Of a DNA stretch of 64,000 nucleotides, positions 7,364 to 15,925 are shown in pieces. The position numbers were made by a program, and so were the translations under genes. This DNA comes from Azospirillum brasilense (GTDB taxonomy: Bacteria > Pseudomonadota > Alphaproteobacteria > Azospirillales > Azospirillaceae), in assembly GCF_007827795.1 (NCBI RefSeq), contig NZ_VITI01000007.1, positions 1-64,000 on the forward strand. The letters run 5' to 3'. The notes under the pieces were generated by a model, which did not search any database, had not been told where the DNA came from, and worked only from the letters and a program-made list of their open reading frames with translations. How positions within the stretch are numbered: the stretch's first letter is position 1; each line of letters starts with the position of its first letter.

Positions 7364-8761
7364 ATGAGCCTCCAACTGGCCCTCAGCGCCGCCCTGTCCG
7401 GGCTGCGCGCGACCCAGCAGCAAGCCGCGCTGGTGTCGCACAACATCACCAACGCCACCACCGCGGGCTTCGTCCGCAAGGATCTGGCCGTCTCCACCGC
7501 GATCAGCGGCGGGCGCGGCCAGGGCGTGCGCGTCGACGGCGTGCTGCGCAGCGTGGACGAGTTCCTGATCCGCGACGCCCGGTTCGAGCAGAGCCGCTAC
7601 AGCGCGCAGGAAACCCGCGCCTCGGCGTTGGCCGACTACGCCACGGCGCTGGGCCAGCCGCAGGACGAGCGGTCCGTCTCCACCGCGCTGGCCAAGCTCC
7701 AGCAGTCCTTCAGCCAGCTCCGCAACCAGGCGGACAACGAGGCGGCGCGCTCCGCCGTGGTGGACTCCGCGGAATCGCTGGTGCGCCGCCTGCACGACAC
7801 CGCCACCGCGGCGATCACCGTGCAGAACGACGCCAAGGCGCGGCTCCAGTCCTCCGTCGACGAGGTCAACCGCTCGCTCGTCCGCATCGGGGAGCTGAAC
7901 GGCGCCATCGCCACCCAGAAGGCCAAGGGCGCCGAGACCGGCGACCTGATGGACGAGCGCGACCGGCTGCTCGACCAGGTGTCGAACGAGATCGGCATCC
8001 GCACCCACACCCGCGAAAGCGGCGAGGTCGTGGTGATGACCCGCAACGGCCAGACGCTGCTCGACCGCGAGCTGCCGGCGGGCGCCCAGCCGCTTCAGCT
8101 CGTCGGCGGCGATCTGGTGGCCGGCGGCAAGATCATCTCCGACAACCCGGACCAGGACATCCAGAGCGGGCGCATCATGGGCTATGTCCAGACCGCCCAC
8201 CAGGACATGCCGCGGGCGCTGGCCCAGCTCGACGAACTGGCGGCGGGCATCGTCCGGCAGTTCCAGGCGGCGGAGGCCGACCCCACCCAGCCCGGCCTGT
8301 TCACCGACGCCGGCGCCGCCTACGGCGCGACGGAAGGTCTGGCCTCGCGCATCGCCGTCAACGGCAGCGTGCGAAGCAACCCCTGGATGGTGCAGAGCGG
8401 CGTCCAGGCGGGCGCTCCGCTGCCGTCCGGCGACACCACGCAGATCGACCGCTTCCTGAACGCCTTCTCCGTCACCCGCAGCTTCGCCGCGGCGGACCTG
8501 CCCTCCTCGGCCACGCTGGGCGACTACGCCACCGGCATGGTCTCCACCCAGCAGGGCTACCGCACCACCGCCGAGTCCGAGATGAAGACCCGCAAGATCA
8601 GCGCCGACGCGCTGCAATCGGCGCGTCTCAACCGCGACGGCGTGAACGTCGACGACGAAATGCAGAAGCTGCTGCTGATCGAGCAGAGCTACGGCGCCAG
8701 CGCCCAGGTGCTCCAGGCCGCCGGGCGGATGCTCGACACGCTGCTCCAGATCCGGAACTGA
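7364..8761 (+). CDS. flgK: Flagellar hook-associated protein 1 FlgK
   Basis: 465 residues, in the usual size range for alphaproteobacterial FlgK. The N-terminus (ALSAALSGLRATQQQAALVS followed by HNITNATTAGFVRK) is the hook-associated D0 motif, and the C-terminus (GVNVDDEMQKLLLIEQSYGA followed by SAQVLQAAGRMLDTLLQIRN) is the conserved HAP1 end. The middle is helical with a smaller variable domain. FlgK forms the first junction layer between hook and filament. It starts 25 bases after flgE with AGGGGAAAGGGG upstream, and its stop is four bases from the flgL start, so the three genes are surely co-transcribed. Confidence 0.95.
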   Translation: MSLQLALSAALSGLRATQQQAALVSHNITNATTAGFVRKDLAVSTAISGGRGQGVRVDGVLRSVDEFLIRDARFEQSRYSAQETRASALADYATALGQPQDERSVSTALAKLQQSFSQLRNQADNEAARSAVVDSAESLVRRLHDTATAAITVQNDAKARLQSSVDEVNRSLVRIGELNGAIATQKAKGAETGDLMDERDRLLDQVSNEIGIRTHTRESGEVVVMTRNGQTLLDRELPAGAQPLQLVGGDLVAGGKIISDNPDQDIQSGRIMGYVQTAHQDMPRALAQLDELAAGIVRQFQAAEADPTQPGLFTDAGAAYGATEGLASRIAVNGSVRSNPWMVQSGVQAGAPLPSGDTTQIDRFLNAFSVTRSFAAADLPSSATLGDYATGMVSTQQGYRTTAESEMKTRKISADALQSARLNRDGVNVDDEMQKLLLIEQSYGASAQVLQAAGRMLDTLLQIRN

Positions 8762-8765
8762 CGCC

Positions 8766-9830
8766 ATGCTCTACAACGCCGTCTCCACCCTCGGCCTCAG
8801 CAAACGCCTCCAGACCGCCAACACCGAGCTTCAGCTCGAACGGCTGCGCAACAACGACGAGATCGCCAGCGGCAAGCATTTCGACGTCGCCAAGGCGCTG
8901 GGTGCGCGCACCGGGCAGGCCATCGCGCTGCGCAACCTGTATGACGAGACCGACCAGACCCTGAAATCAACCGCCCTGCTGCAGGGGCGGCTGGGCACCA
9001 TGGACAGCGCGCTGACCAACATCCTGTCCGCGGGGCAGGACGTTCTGGCCGCCGCCTCGGTCGGGCTGGGCCAGCCCTCGCCCACCGGCAGCTCGCTCCA
9101 GGTGCGGGCGCGCGCCATGCTGGAGCAGGTGGTGGGGATGCTCAACGCCTCCTCCGGCAACGGTTACCTGTTCGGCGGGGTGGAGGTGAAGGCCGCCCCC
9201 ATGCGCGCCGTGCAGGGCGACGAGTCCGGCCTGCCCTCCCCCATCCAGATCGTGCAGGACACCATCGCCGCGGCCACCGGGGGCACCTCGTCGCCGCAGA
9301 CCCCGGCCGAGACCGCCGCCGCCGTGGCGGCTCTGGACGACCTGTTCGCCGCACCGTCGGCCGCGCCTCTCGGCTTCGAGGGTGGGTTCTATCTGGGCGC
9401 GCCCTCGACCGCGCCGCGCCTCAGCGCCCGGCTCGATCGCTCGACCGAGATTCCCTACGGCATCCAGGGCAACGACCCGGCCATGCGGGACCTGCTCCAG
9501 GGCCTCTACATGCTGGCCAGCGTCGACACCAGCCAGCTGCCGCTGGACGCCTACAAGCCCTACATGGAGGCCGCGGTCGCCAAGGTGTCGGGCGGCATCG
9601 AAGGGGTGCGCGACGCCACGGCGCAGCTGGGCATCCACCGCGCGCAGCTCGACGACATCGCGGCGATGAACACCACGCAGCTGCGCATCCTCAACGACCA
9701 GCTCGACGCGATGGAAAGCGTCGATCCGGCGGAGGCCAGCCTGCGCATGAACCAGCTCGAGGTGCAGATCGAGGCGACAGCGGCGGCCACCGCCCGCATC
9801 GCCCGGATGAGCCTCGCCAATTACCTGTAG
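8766..9830 (+). CDS. flgL: Flagellar hook-associated protein 3 FlgL
   Basis: 354 residues. The flagellin-like N-terminal helix (residues 1-60, with LQLERLRNNDEIASGKHFDV) and C-terminal helix (residues 310-354, with LRMNQLEVQIEATAAATARI) mark it as the FlgL/HAP3 type: a flagellin homologue with a short variable centre. It forms the second hook-filament junction ring on top of FlgK. Position immediately after flgK, with a 4-bp gap, supports the call over flagellin; the true flagellin in this window is the gene ending at 42487. flgI follows after 25 bases. Confidence 0.92.
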   Translation: MLYNAVSTLGLSKRLQTANTELQLERLRNNDEIASGKHFDVAKALGARTGQAIALRNLYDETDQTLKSTALLQGRLGTMDSALTNILSAGQDVLAAASVGLGQPSPTGSSLQVRARAMLEQVVGMLNASSGNGYLFGGVEVKAAPMRAVQGDESGLPSPIQIVQDTIAAATGGTSSPQTPAETAAAVAALDDLFAAPSAAPLGFEGGFYLGAPSTAPRLSARLDRSTEIPYGIQGNDPAMRDLLQGLYMLASVDTSQLPLDAYKPYMEAAVAKVSGGIEGVRDATAQLGIHRAQLDDIAAMNTTQLRILNDQLDAMESVDPAEASLRMNQLEVQIEATAAATARIARMSLANYL

Positions 9831-9855
9831 GACGGCACGGCCTGCCTGCGGGACG

Positions 9856-11007
9856 ATGAAAGACGGTCTGATGAAGCATGGTCCGATCCGCCGAGCCCTC
9901 CGCGTGGCAGCGCTGGCCGCGGCCTGCCTGCTGGGCGCCGCCGCCATGGCGGGCGATGGGCTGGCCCAGACGCGGGTGAAGGATCTCGTCACCTTCGACG
10001 GGGTGCGCCGCAACCAGCTCATCGGCTACGGCCTCGTGGTCGGGCTGAACGGCTCCGGCGACCGGCTGATCAACACGCCCTTCACCGAGCAGAGCCTGAA
10101 GGGCATGCTGGAGCGGCTGGGCATCAACACCCGCGACGAGGTGCTGCGCACCCGCAACGCCGCGGCGGTGATGGTCACGGCCTCGCTGCCGCCCTTCGCC
10201 CGCCAGGGAACGACCATCGACATCACCGTGTCGGCGCTGGGCGACGCCACCAGCCTGCTCGGCGGCACGCTGCTGGTCACGCCGCTGCTGGGCGCCGACG
10301 GGCAGGCCTACGCCGTGGCCCAGGGGTCGCTGTCGGTCAGCGGCTTCTCCGCCGGTGGGGTGGCCGCCAACGTGACCAAGGGCGTGCCGACGAGCGCCCG
10401 CATCGCCAACGGCGCCATCGTGGAACGGGAACTGAAATTCGCGCTGGACGAGACGACCGCGGTCCGCATGGCGCTGCGCAACCCCGACTTCACCACCGCC
10501 AACCGCATCGCCGACGCGGTGGCGGTGCGGCTGGGCAGCAGCGCCGTCCATGTGCTGGACGCGACCACCGTCGATGTGCGCATCCCGCCCCGCTACACCG
10601 GCGCGGTCGCCCGGCTGATCGGCGACATCGAGCAGCTCACCGTGCGCCCGGACGGTATCGCCCGTGTGGTGGTGGACGAGCGCAGCGGCACCGTGGTCAT
10701 CGGCGACGACGTGCGCATCAGCCGCGTCGCCATCACCCAGGGCAATCTGACCGTCCGCGTCGTGGAGACGCCGCAGGTATCGCAGCCGCAGCCCTTCTCC
10801 GACGGGCAGACGGTGGTGGTGCCGCGCACCGACGTGCAGGTGCAGGAGGGCAACGGGCGCCAGTTCGTCACCATCGGCGGCAACGTCAGCCTGCAGCAGC
10901 TCGTCAACGGGTTGAACGCGCTGGGCGTCGGGCCGCGCGACATGGTCGCCATCCTCCAGGCGATCAAGGCGGCGGGTGCCCTGCACGCCGACCTGGAAAT
11001 CATCTGA
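9856..11007 (+). CDS. flgI: Flagellar P-ring protein FlgI
   Basis: 383 residues. A Sec signal peptide covers roughly residues 1-38 (basic KHGPIRR, then a hydrophobic Ala/Leu core ending in GLAQ), followed by RVKDLVTFDGVRRNQLIGYG and LVVGLNGSGD, the hallmark start of mature FlgI. The rest is the single conserved P-ring fold to its end. The protein is exported to the periplasm and assembles around the rod in the peptidoglycan layer. A second in-frame ATG five codons on (9871) is an alternative start. No flgA (P-ring chaperone) or flgH (L-ring) gene is in the window. Confidence 0.95.
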   Translation: MKDGLMKHGPIRRALRVAALAAACLLGAAAMAGDGLAQTRVKDLVTFDGVRRNQLIGYGLVVGLNGSGDRLINTPFTEQSLKGMLERLGINTRDEVLRTRNAAAVMVTASLPPFARQGTTIDITVSALGDATSLLGGTLLVTPLLGADGQAYAVAQGSLSVSGFSAGGVAANVTKGVPTSARIANGAIVERELKFALDETTAVRMALRNPDFTTANRIADAVAVRLGSSAVHVLDATTVDVRIPPRYTGAVARLIGDIEQLTVRPDGIARVVVDERSGTVVIGDDVRISRVAITQGNLTVRVVETPQVSQPQPFSDGQTVVVPRTDVQVQEGNGRQFVTIGGNVSLQQLVNGLNALGVGPRDMVAILQAIKAAGALHADLEII

Positions 11008-11031
11008 CAACTCGGGCTGGACGACAAAGCG

Positions 11032-11337
11032 ATGGACATCTCCTCCCTTTCCATGACCGCCCCCACCGCGAAATCCGCCACCCCAAACCGTACCGCCGAA
11101 AAGGCCGGGCAGGAGTTCGAGGCGCTGATGGTCGGGCAGATGCTGGAATCCATGTTCGCCGGCGTGGAGACCGGCAGCGCCTTCGGCGGCGGCCAGGGCG
11201 AGCGGACGTGGCGCAGCTTCATGCTCCAGGAGTACGGCAAGGCCATCGCCGAGGCCGGCACGCTGGGCATCGGCCGCATGGTCGAGGCCGACGTGGCCCG
11301 CCTCTACGGCCAGACAAGCGAAGGAACCAAGGGATGA
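11032..11337 (+). CDS. flgJ: FlgJ-type rod-binding domain protein
   Basis: 101 residues containing only the rod-binding half of FlgJ: EKAGQEFEALMVGQMLESMF, a Gly-rich turn, then RTWRSFMLQEYGKAIAEAG. The muramidase half found in enterobacterial FlgJ is absent, as is usual in alphaproteobacteria, where a separate lytic transglycosylase does that job (a candidate is encoded at 32532-33305). It acts as a rod scaffold in the periplasm. Starts 24 bases after flgI, and its stop codon overlaps the start of the next gene by four bases (ATGA). Confidence 0.88.
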   Translation: MDISSLSMTAPTAKSATPNRTAEKAGQEFEALMVGQMLESMFAGVETGSAFGGGQGERTWRSFMLQEYGKAIAEAGTLGIGRMVEADVARLYGQTSEGTKG

Positions 11338-11861
11338 GCCGCCGTTTCAAGGACCTGATCCGCGAATTCGCCCCCGACGCCAAGCCGGAGGCGGACGCCG
11401 CCCCCATCGCCACGCCGGAGCCCGAGATCCCAGCGCTGGCCGACGGGCCGACCGCCGTGGTGATGACGGAGTTCCTCGACACGGTGGCGGAACTCAGCGT
11501 CCTGCTGGACGAGGAGACGGCGGCGCTCGCCGCCGGCGATCTGGAGGGGCTGGAGGGCTACGCCCGGCGCAAGCAGGCGATGGCCGACCGTCTGGGCGGC
11601 ATCATGACCCAGGCGCAGTCGGGCACGCTGCGGCTGAACGACGACCTGCGCGCGATGATCCTTGAGCGGGTGGAGCGGCTGGACCGCGCCATCAACGACA
11701 ACGCGGCGGGGCTGGTCGCCATGCGCAAGGCCGTGCTGTCGATCAACCGCAGTCTTCTGGTGGCGCTGGAGAAGGCGGCCAGCGACGGCCTCTACGCCCC
11801 TTCCGGCCACGCGGTGCGCCCGGTCGAGCTGTCGGCGTCGGGCCTGAACGCGGAGCTGTAG
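11334..11861 (+). CDS. FlgN-like flagellar export chaperone (probable)
   Basis: 175 residues, soluble and mostly helical, with a disordered Ala/Pro/Glu N-terminus up to about residue 40. The region 45-150 forms long helices (FLDTVAELSVLLDEETAALA followed by AGDLEGLEGYARRKQAM) in the pattern of FlgN, which binds FlgK and FlgL and delivers them to the export gate. Position as the last gene of an operon containing flgK and flgL, with translational coupling to flgJ (ATGA overlap), supports that role. Sequence signature is weak, so the call rests partly on context. Confidence 0.7.
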   Translation: MSRRFKDLIREFAPDAKPEADAAPIATPEPEIPALADGPTAVVMTEFLDTVAELSVLLDEETAALAAGDLEGLEGYARRKQAMADRLGGIMTQAQSGTLRLNDDLRAMILERVERLDRAINDNAAGLVAMRKAVLSINRSLLVALEKAASDGLYAPSGHAVRPVELSASGLNAEL

Positions 11862-11875
11862 GCCCAGCCCATCAT

Positions 11876-11995
11876 AGCCCTCTCCCCTCCGGGGAGAGGT
11901 GGCCCGCAGGGCCGGTGAGGGGGATGCGCGTGGCTGTGGGTTCGGCAACAGCGCAACCCCCTCACCCTAACCCTCTCCCCAGAGGGGAGAGGGGA
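11876..11995. repeat. Palindromic intergenic repeat element
   Basis: Two hairpin units: CCCTCTCCCC paired with GGGGAGAGG at 11878-11899, and CCCTCTCCCC paired with GGGGAGAGGG at 11970-11993. Longer arms also pair (GGTGAGGGGGATGCG at 11916-11930 against CGCAACCCCCTCACC near 11952-11966, one mismatch). This looks like a REP/BIME-type mobile palindrome that can also act as a terminator for the flagellar operon. A shorter relative is at 37969-37995. Confidence 0.65.
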
Positions 11996-12088
11996 TTGAA
12001 GGACAAGCGCCTTGCGGAGGGTTCCGCCGCCGGAGACGGGCCGCTATAGTCCGCCGTCCGCTTGGCCGCATCCTCCCGAGGCTTCCGC

Positions 12089-13090
12089 ATGCCCGCAACC
12101 GACCGCGCCGGCTCCCCGTCGCTCGCCGTTTTCACCCATGGCGAGCTGATCGGCGACGCGCTCATCAAGATTCCCTTCGTGCGCGCCCTGCGGGGGCTGT
12201 TCCCGGATCACCGGATCACCTGGATCACAACCGAAGGCACCCATCTGGCGACCACGCTGCGCCCGATGATGGACGGGCTGATCGACGAGTTCCGCGCCGA
12301 CACCGGCATCGGGCGGAGCCCGCTCGGCCTGCTGAAGCCGATGCCCATCCGCGAGCGCTTTTCCCTGGTGCTGGACACCCAGGCGCTGCCCTGGCGGACG
12401 TTGCTGGCGCGGCGGTTGAAGCACGACGTGTTCGTCTCGGCCTGCGCCGGCTACCGCCTGTCGGACCGCCGCCCGCCCCCCGGCTACAAAGAGCCGCGGC
12501 ATGTGCTGGACCGCCTGTTCGACCTGCTGGAGGTCGCCGGCGGGCGGCGTCCGCCGCTGGACATGGCCGTGCCCATCCCGGCCGAGGCCGAGACCGAGGC
12601 GAGCGCCGTCCTGCCCGACGGGCCAAGCTACGTCGCCATCGCGCCGGGGGCGGGCAAGCGCGTGAAATGCTGGCCGCTGGACCGCTTCGTGGAGCTGGCC
12701 CGCGCCCAGGTCGCCGGTGGGCGGGTGCCGGTCTTCATCCTCGGCCCGGCGGAGCTGGACTGGCTGCCCGAGCTGCGCGCCGCGGTGCCGCAGGCGCTGT
12801 TCCCGCTCCAGGACGCCGAGTTGGCGGAGCCGCGCTACTCCCCGGTGCGCACCATCGCGCTGACCCGGCGCTGCGCGGCGGCGGTCGCCAACGACAGCGG
12901 GACCAGCCATCTGTTCGGCCTCGCCGATGTGCCGCTGCTGACCCTCTACGGCCCGACCATCGCGGAGAAGCTGCGCCCCAAGGTGACGCGGGGCACCGTG
13001 CTGACCGCCGCTGCCTTCGGCGGCCGCGAGATGGAACGCATTCCCGCCGACGCCGCGATCCGGGGGGTCGAGGCGCTGATCCGTTCGTGA
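12089..13090 (+). CDS. Glycosyltransferase family 9 (heptosyltransferase-like)
   Basis: 333 residues. The ATG at 12089 has CCCGAGG upstream; an earlier TTG at 12062 is less likely. Family 9 features seen: N-terminal Rossmann-like start (LAVFTHGELIGDALIKIPFV), a central YVAIAPGAGKRVKCWPLDRF motif corresponding to the usual P-G-(A/S)-x-x-x-x-K-x-W-P signature, and NDSGTSHLFGLADVPLLTLYG, the donor-binding C-terminal motif. Such enzymes add ADP-heptose or related sugars to LPS, and some glycosylate flagellin or autotransporters. It follows the flagellar operon across a palindromic repeat; whether its acceptor is LPS core or flagellin is open. Confidence 0.85.
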   Translation: MPATDRAGSPSLAVFTHGELIGDALIKIPFVRALRGLFPDHRITWITTEGTHLATTLRPMMDGLIDEFRADTGIGRSPLGLLKPMPIRERFSLVLDTQALPWRTLLARRLKHDVFVSACAGYRLSDRRPPPGYKEPRHVLDRLFDLLEVAGGRRPPLDMAVPIPAEAETEASAVLPDGPSYVAIAPGAGKRVKCWPLDRFVELARAQVAGGRVPVFILGPAELDWLPELRAAVPQALFPLQDAELAEPRYSPVRTIALTRRCAAAVANDSGTSHLFGLADVPLLTLYGPTIAEKLRPKVTRGTVLTAAAFGGREMERIPADAAIRGVEALIRS

Positions 13091-13217
13091 ACCGCTCTCG
13101 CCATTCGTTCGGCCACCCCGCTTCCCCCCGCAAACCTGCCGTTGGAGAATTCCGGCGCTAAAGCCCCCGCTCGCCTGTTATGGTTGCGGGAAGCCTCTCG
13201 CATCACGGGGTCCGGGC

Positions 13218-13382
13218 ATGGAAGAAAAGCTGATCGCCTACATCGGCCGGTTGAAGGAGCAGATCGCCACCCTGCGCTCCGCCGATTTCACCACCCCGGA
13301 GGAACGGGTGTCGTGCGAGGCCGTGGCCGACAGTTTGGAACTGGTCGTGCGCGAGTTGACGGGCCTCATCGAAATCCGCTGA
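13218..13382 (+). CDS. Small hypothetical protein (54 aa)
   Basis: A short open frame beginning MEEKLIAYIGRLKEQIATLR and ending LVVRELTGLIEIR, with a Thr/Pro/Glu turn in the middle. It is amphipathic and helical, with codon usage (GC-rich third positions) like neighbouring genes. No strong ribosome site is visible (GGGGTCCGGGC precedes the ATG). The two-helix pattern could be a small coiled-coil or regulator. It sits between the glycosyltransferase gene and the convergent GGDEF-EAL gene, 31 bases from the latter's stop. I do not recognise a family. Confidence 0.5.
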   Translation: MEEKLIAYIGRLKEQIATLRSADFTTPEERVSCEAVADSLELVVRELTGLIEIR

Positions 13383-13413
13383 CCCGCGCCGCGAAGATGT
13401 CCGTGGCGGCGCC

Positions 13414-15798
13414 TCACGCCGGCTCGTAGAAGCGCGCCAGCTCGGACGCCGGGACCGGGCGTCCGATCAGATAGCCCTGGAGCTGGTTGCAGGACTCGTT
13501 CTTCAGCAGGGTCCGCTGCTCCTCCGTCTCCACGCCCTCCGCCGTGACGGCGATGTCCAGGCTCTTGGCGAGCGCCAGGATGGTGCGGATGATCGACAGC
13601 GACTCGCGGTTCTCCGCCATCAGCTGGACGAAGGAGCGGTCGATCTTCAGCTTGTCGAAGGTGAATTTCTGAAGGTAGCTGAGGCTGGAATAGCCCGTGC
13701 CGAAATCGTCGAGCGCGATGCGCACCCCGGCGGCCTTCAGGGCGGTCAGCGCGGCCAGGGCGCGCTCGGTGTCGTCGATCATCACCCCCTCGGTCACCTC
13801 GATCTCCAGCCGGTGCGGCGGCATTCCCTCCTCTTCCAGGATGCCGAGGATGGTGGCCGGGAGGTCGGAATGGCGGAACTGGATCGGCGACAGATTCACC
13901 GCCACCTTGACCGGATCGGGCCAGCTCCGGGCGTCCCGGCAGGCGGTGCGCAGCACGAACTCGCCGAGTTGCATCACCAGCCCGCTCTCCTCGGCCAGCG
14001 GCACGAACTCCGACGGCGGGATCATGCCACGCTCCGGATGCTTCCAGCGCACCAGCGCCTCGAAGCCGAGGACGCGGTGCGTCCGGCAATCCTCCAGCGG
14101 CTGGTAATGGACGCTGAGCGCACCGTCGCTCAGCGCCTGGCGCAGGTCGCGCTCCAGGCCGCGGCGGGCCTGCAGCCGCTCGTCCATTTCCGCCTCGAAG
14201 AAGCGGAAGGTGCCCCGTCCTTCCGACTTGGCGCGGTAGAGGGCGGTGTCGGCGTGCTGGAGCAGAGCTTCCGCCGCGGTGCCGTCCTGCGGGAACAGGG
14301 CGATGCCGATGCTCGTCCCCACCACCATGCGCTGGCCGTCCAGCTCGGCCGGGGCGCCCAGCGCCCTCACCAGCCCGTCGGCCAGGGCCAACGCCTCGCC
14401 CGGCTGGGCGATGCGGTGCAGCACGGCGAACTCGTCGCCGCTCAGCCGCGCCACGGTGTCGTGGCTGGGCACCGCCTCCAGCATGCGGCGCGCCATCTCC
14501 TGCAGCAGCCGGTCGCCCGCCGGGTGGCCCAGCAGGTCGTTCACCGCCTTGAAGCGGTCGAGATCCAGGTAGAGCACCGCCACACCGGTGTGCGCCCGCC
14601 CCGCGCTGGTCAGCGCGCCGTTCAGCCGGTCGAGGAACAGGGAACGGTTGGGCAGGCCGGTCAGCAGGTCGTGGTTCGCCATGTGGCGGATGCGTTCCTC
14701 CGCCCGCTTGCGCTCGCGGATGTCGCGGACGGCGACGACGCGGGCGGGACGGCCCTCGTGCGTGATGTCCTGTCCGTGCGCCTCGACCATCACCAGCGTG
14801 CCGTCGTCGTGCAGCAGGTCCAGCTCCACCCGCTCGGAGGTCGGATGGGCCAGCTTGCGCTCGATGTCGGAGCGGCGGTTCTGCACCACGAAGCCCAGCA
14901 TGGACTGGCCGATGAACGCGGCCGACGGCTTGCCCAGCAGCTCCGCCATGGCGCGGTTGACGTCGAGGACCACACCGTCGCGGTGAATGACGATGCCCTC
15001 CGTGGTGGCGTCGGCGAGCTGGCGGAACCGCTCCTCGCTGGCGCGCAGCCGGGCCGCCTCGTGCGCCGCCCTAGCGGCCAGCCGCTGGTCCACGATGGCC
15101 CCGGCGAGGCCCAGCGCCATCACCACCGTGGCCGTCACCGCGATGGCGACCGCCAGCAGGCCCGGCTCCATGATCTGGTCGGACAGGTCGTGCAGCGGGT
15201 CGGGGATCAGGGTGACGCCGGCCATGCCGGTGAAATGCAGCCCGCAGATGCCCAGCGCCAACAAAGCCGCGCCGGCCGCCAGCCCCTTCAGCGACCCGAT
15301 CCGCAGGGCGGCGGTGAAGCCCGCCCCGCCCAGCAGGACGCCCAGGCCCAGCGCCACCGTGACGTAAACCGGGTCGTAATGCAGGTTTGCCGGCACCTGG
15401 AGCGCCGCCATGCCGGTGAAATGCATGGCGGTCGCCGCGGCCCCGGCGACGGCGCCGCCCAGCGGAGCGGCCAGCCGCCCGCCGCCGATGGCGTGGCGGA
15501 TGCCCACCGCGGCGCCGCCGATGGCGATCAGGATCGACAGGACCGTCAGGCCGACGTCGTAGCCCATGGGCAGGCTGGTCCGGAAGGCCAGCATGGCGAT
15601 GAAATGGGTCGCCCACACGCCGCCGCCGGTCGCCGTCGCCGCACCGGCCAGCCAGCCCCAGCGCGCCCGTCCTGCCGCCGCCGCCGCGCGGCGGGCGAGG
15701 TTCAGGGAAACCCAGGCACCGAAGCCACAGACCGCCGCGGCCAGCAGCACGAGCCACAGATCATGCTGCTGGGTTATGCAGGCATACACACGCATCAT
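13414..15798 (-). CDS. MHYT-PAS-GGDEF-EAL cyclic-di-GMP protein
   Basis: About 794 residues. The N-terminal 240 residues are an MHYT sensor with seven membrane helices and the expected repeated His-containing motifs (ATHFIAM, AMHFTGMAAL, GLHFTGMAG), thought to bind a metal and sense O2, CO or NO. A PAS domain follows (near 275-395), then a diguanylate cyclase domain with SGDEF in place of GGDEF, then an EAL phosphodiesterase domain with EALVRW and DDFGTGYSSLSYL intact. Both output domains may work. It would set c-di-GMP level and so influence the switch between motility and attachment. Start chosen at the first of two adjacent ATG codons immediately ahead of the membrane domain; ribosome site weak. 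Confidence 0.93.
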   Translation of the reverse strand: MMRVYACITQQHDLWLVLLAAAVCGFGAWVSLNLARRAAAAAGRARWGWLAGAATATGGGVWATHFIAMLAFRTSLPMGYDVGLTVLSILIAIGGAAVGIRHAIGGGRLAAPLGGAVAGAAATAMHFTGMAALQVPANLHYDPVYVTVALGLGVLLGGAGFTAALRIGSLKGLAAGAALLALGICGLHFTGMAGVTLIPDPLHDLSDQIMEPGLLAVAIAVTATVVMALGLAGAIVDQRLAARAAHEAARLRASEERFRQLADATTEGIVIHRDGVVLDVNRAMAELLGKPSAAFIGQSMLGFVVQNRRSDIERKLAHPTSERVELDLLHDDGTLVMVEAHGQDITHEGRPARVVAVRDIRERKRAEERIRHMANHDLLTGLPNRSLFLDRLNGALTSAGRAHTGVAVLYLDLDRFKAVNDLLGHPAGDRLLQEMARRMLEAVPSHDTVARLSGDEFAVLHRIAQPGEALALADGLVRALGAPAELDGQRMVVGTSIGIALFPQDGTAAEALLQHADTALYRAKSEGRGTFRFFEAEMDERLQARRGLERDLRQALSDGALSVHYQPLEDCRTHRVLGFEALVRWKHPERGMIPPSEFVPLAEESGLVMQLGEFVLRTACRDARSWPDPVKVAVNLSPIQFRHSDLPATILGILEEEGMPPHRLEIEVTEGVMIDDTERALAALTALKAAGVRIALDDFGTGYSSLSYLQKFTFDKLKIDRSFVQLMAENRESLSIIRTILALAKSLDIAVTAEGVETEEQRTLLKNESCNQLQGYLIGRPVPASELARFYEPA

Positions 15799-15925
15799 CC
15801 GGCGTTCATCCCGTTCCGGCGGCTTGGTGCCGCTTGCTCCGATTACCTTAATCTTTTGGTACGTTAATAATCCTTTTTCGGATCTGGCCGGAGCGCGGAA
15901 TCGGCATGCGCAAGTTGCGCGGATG

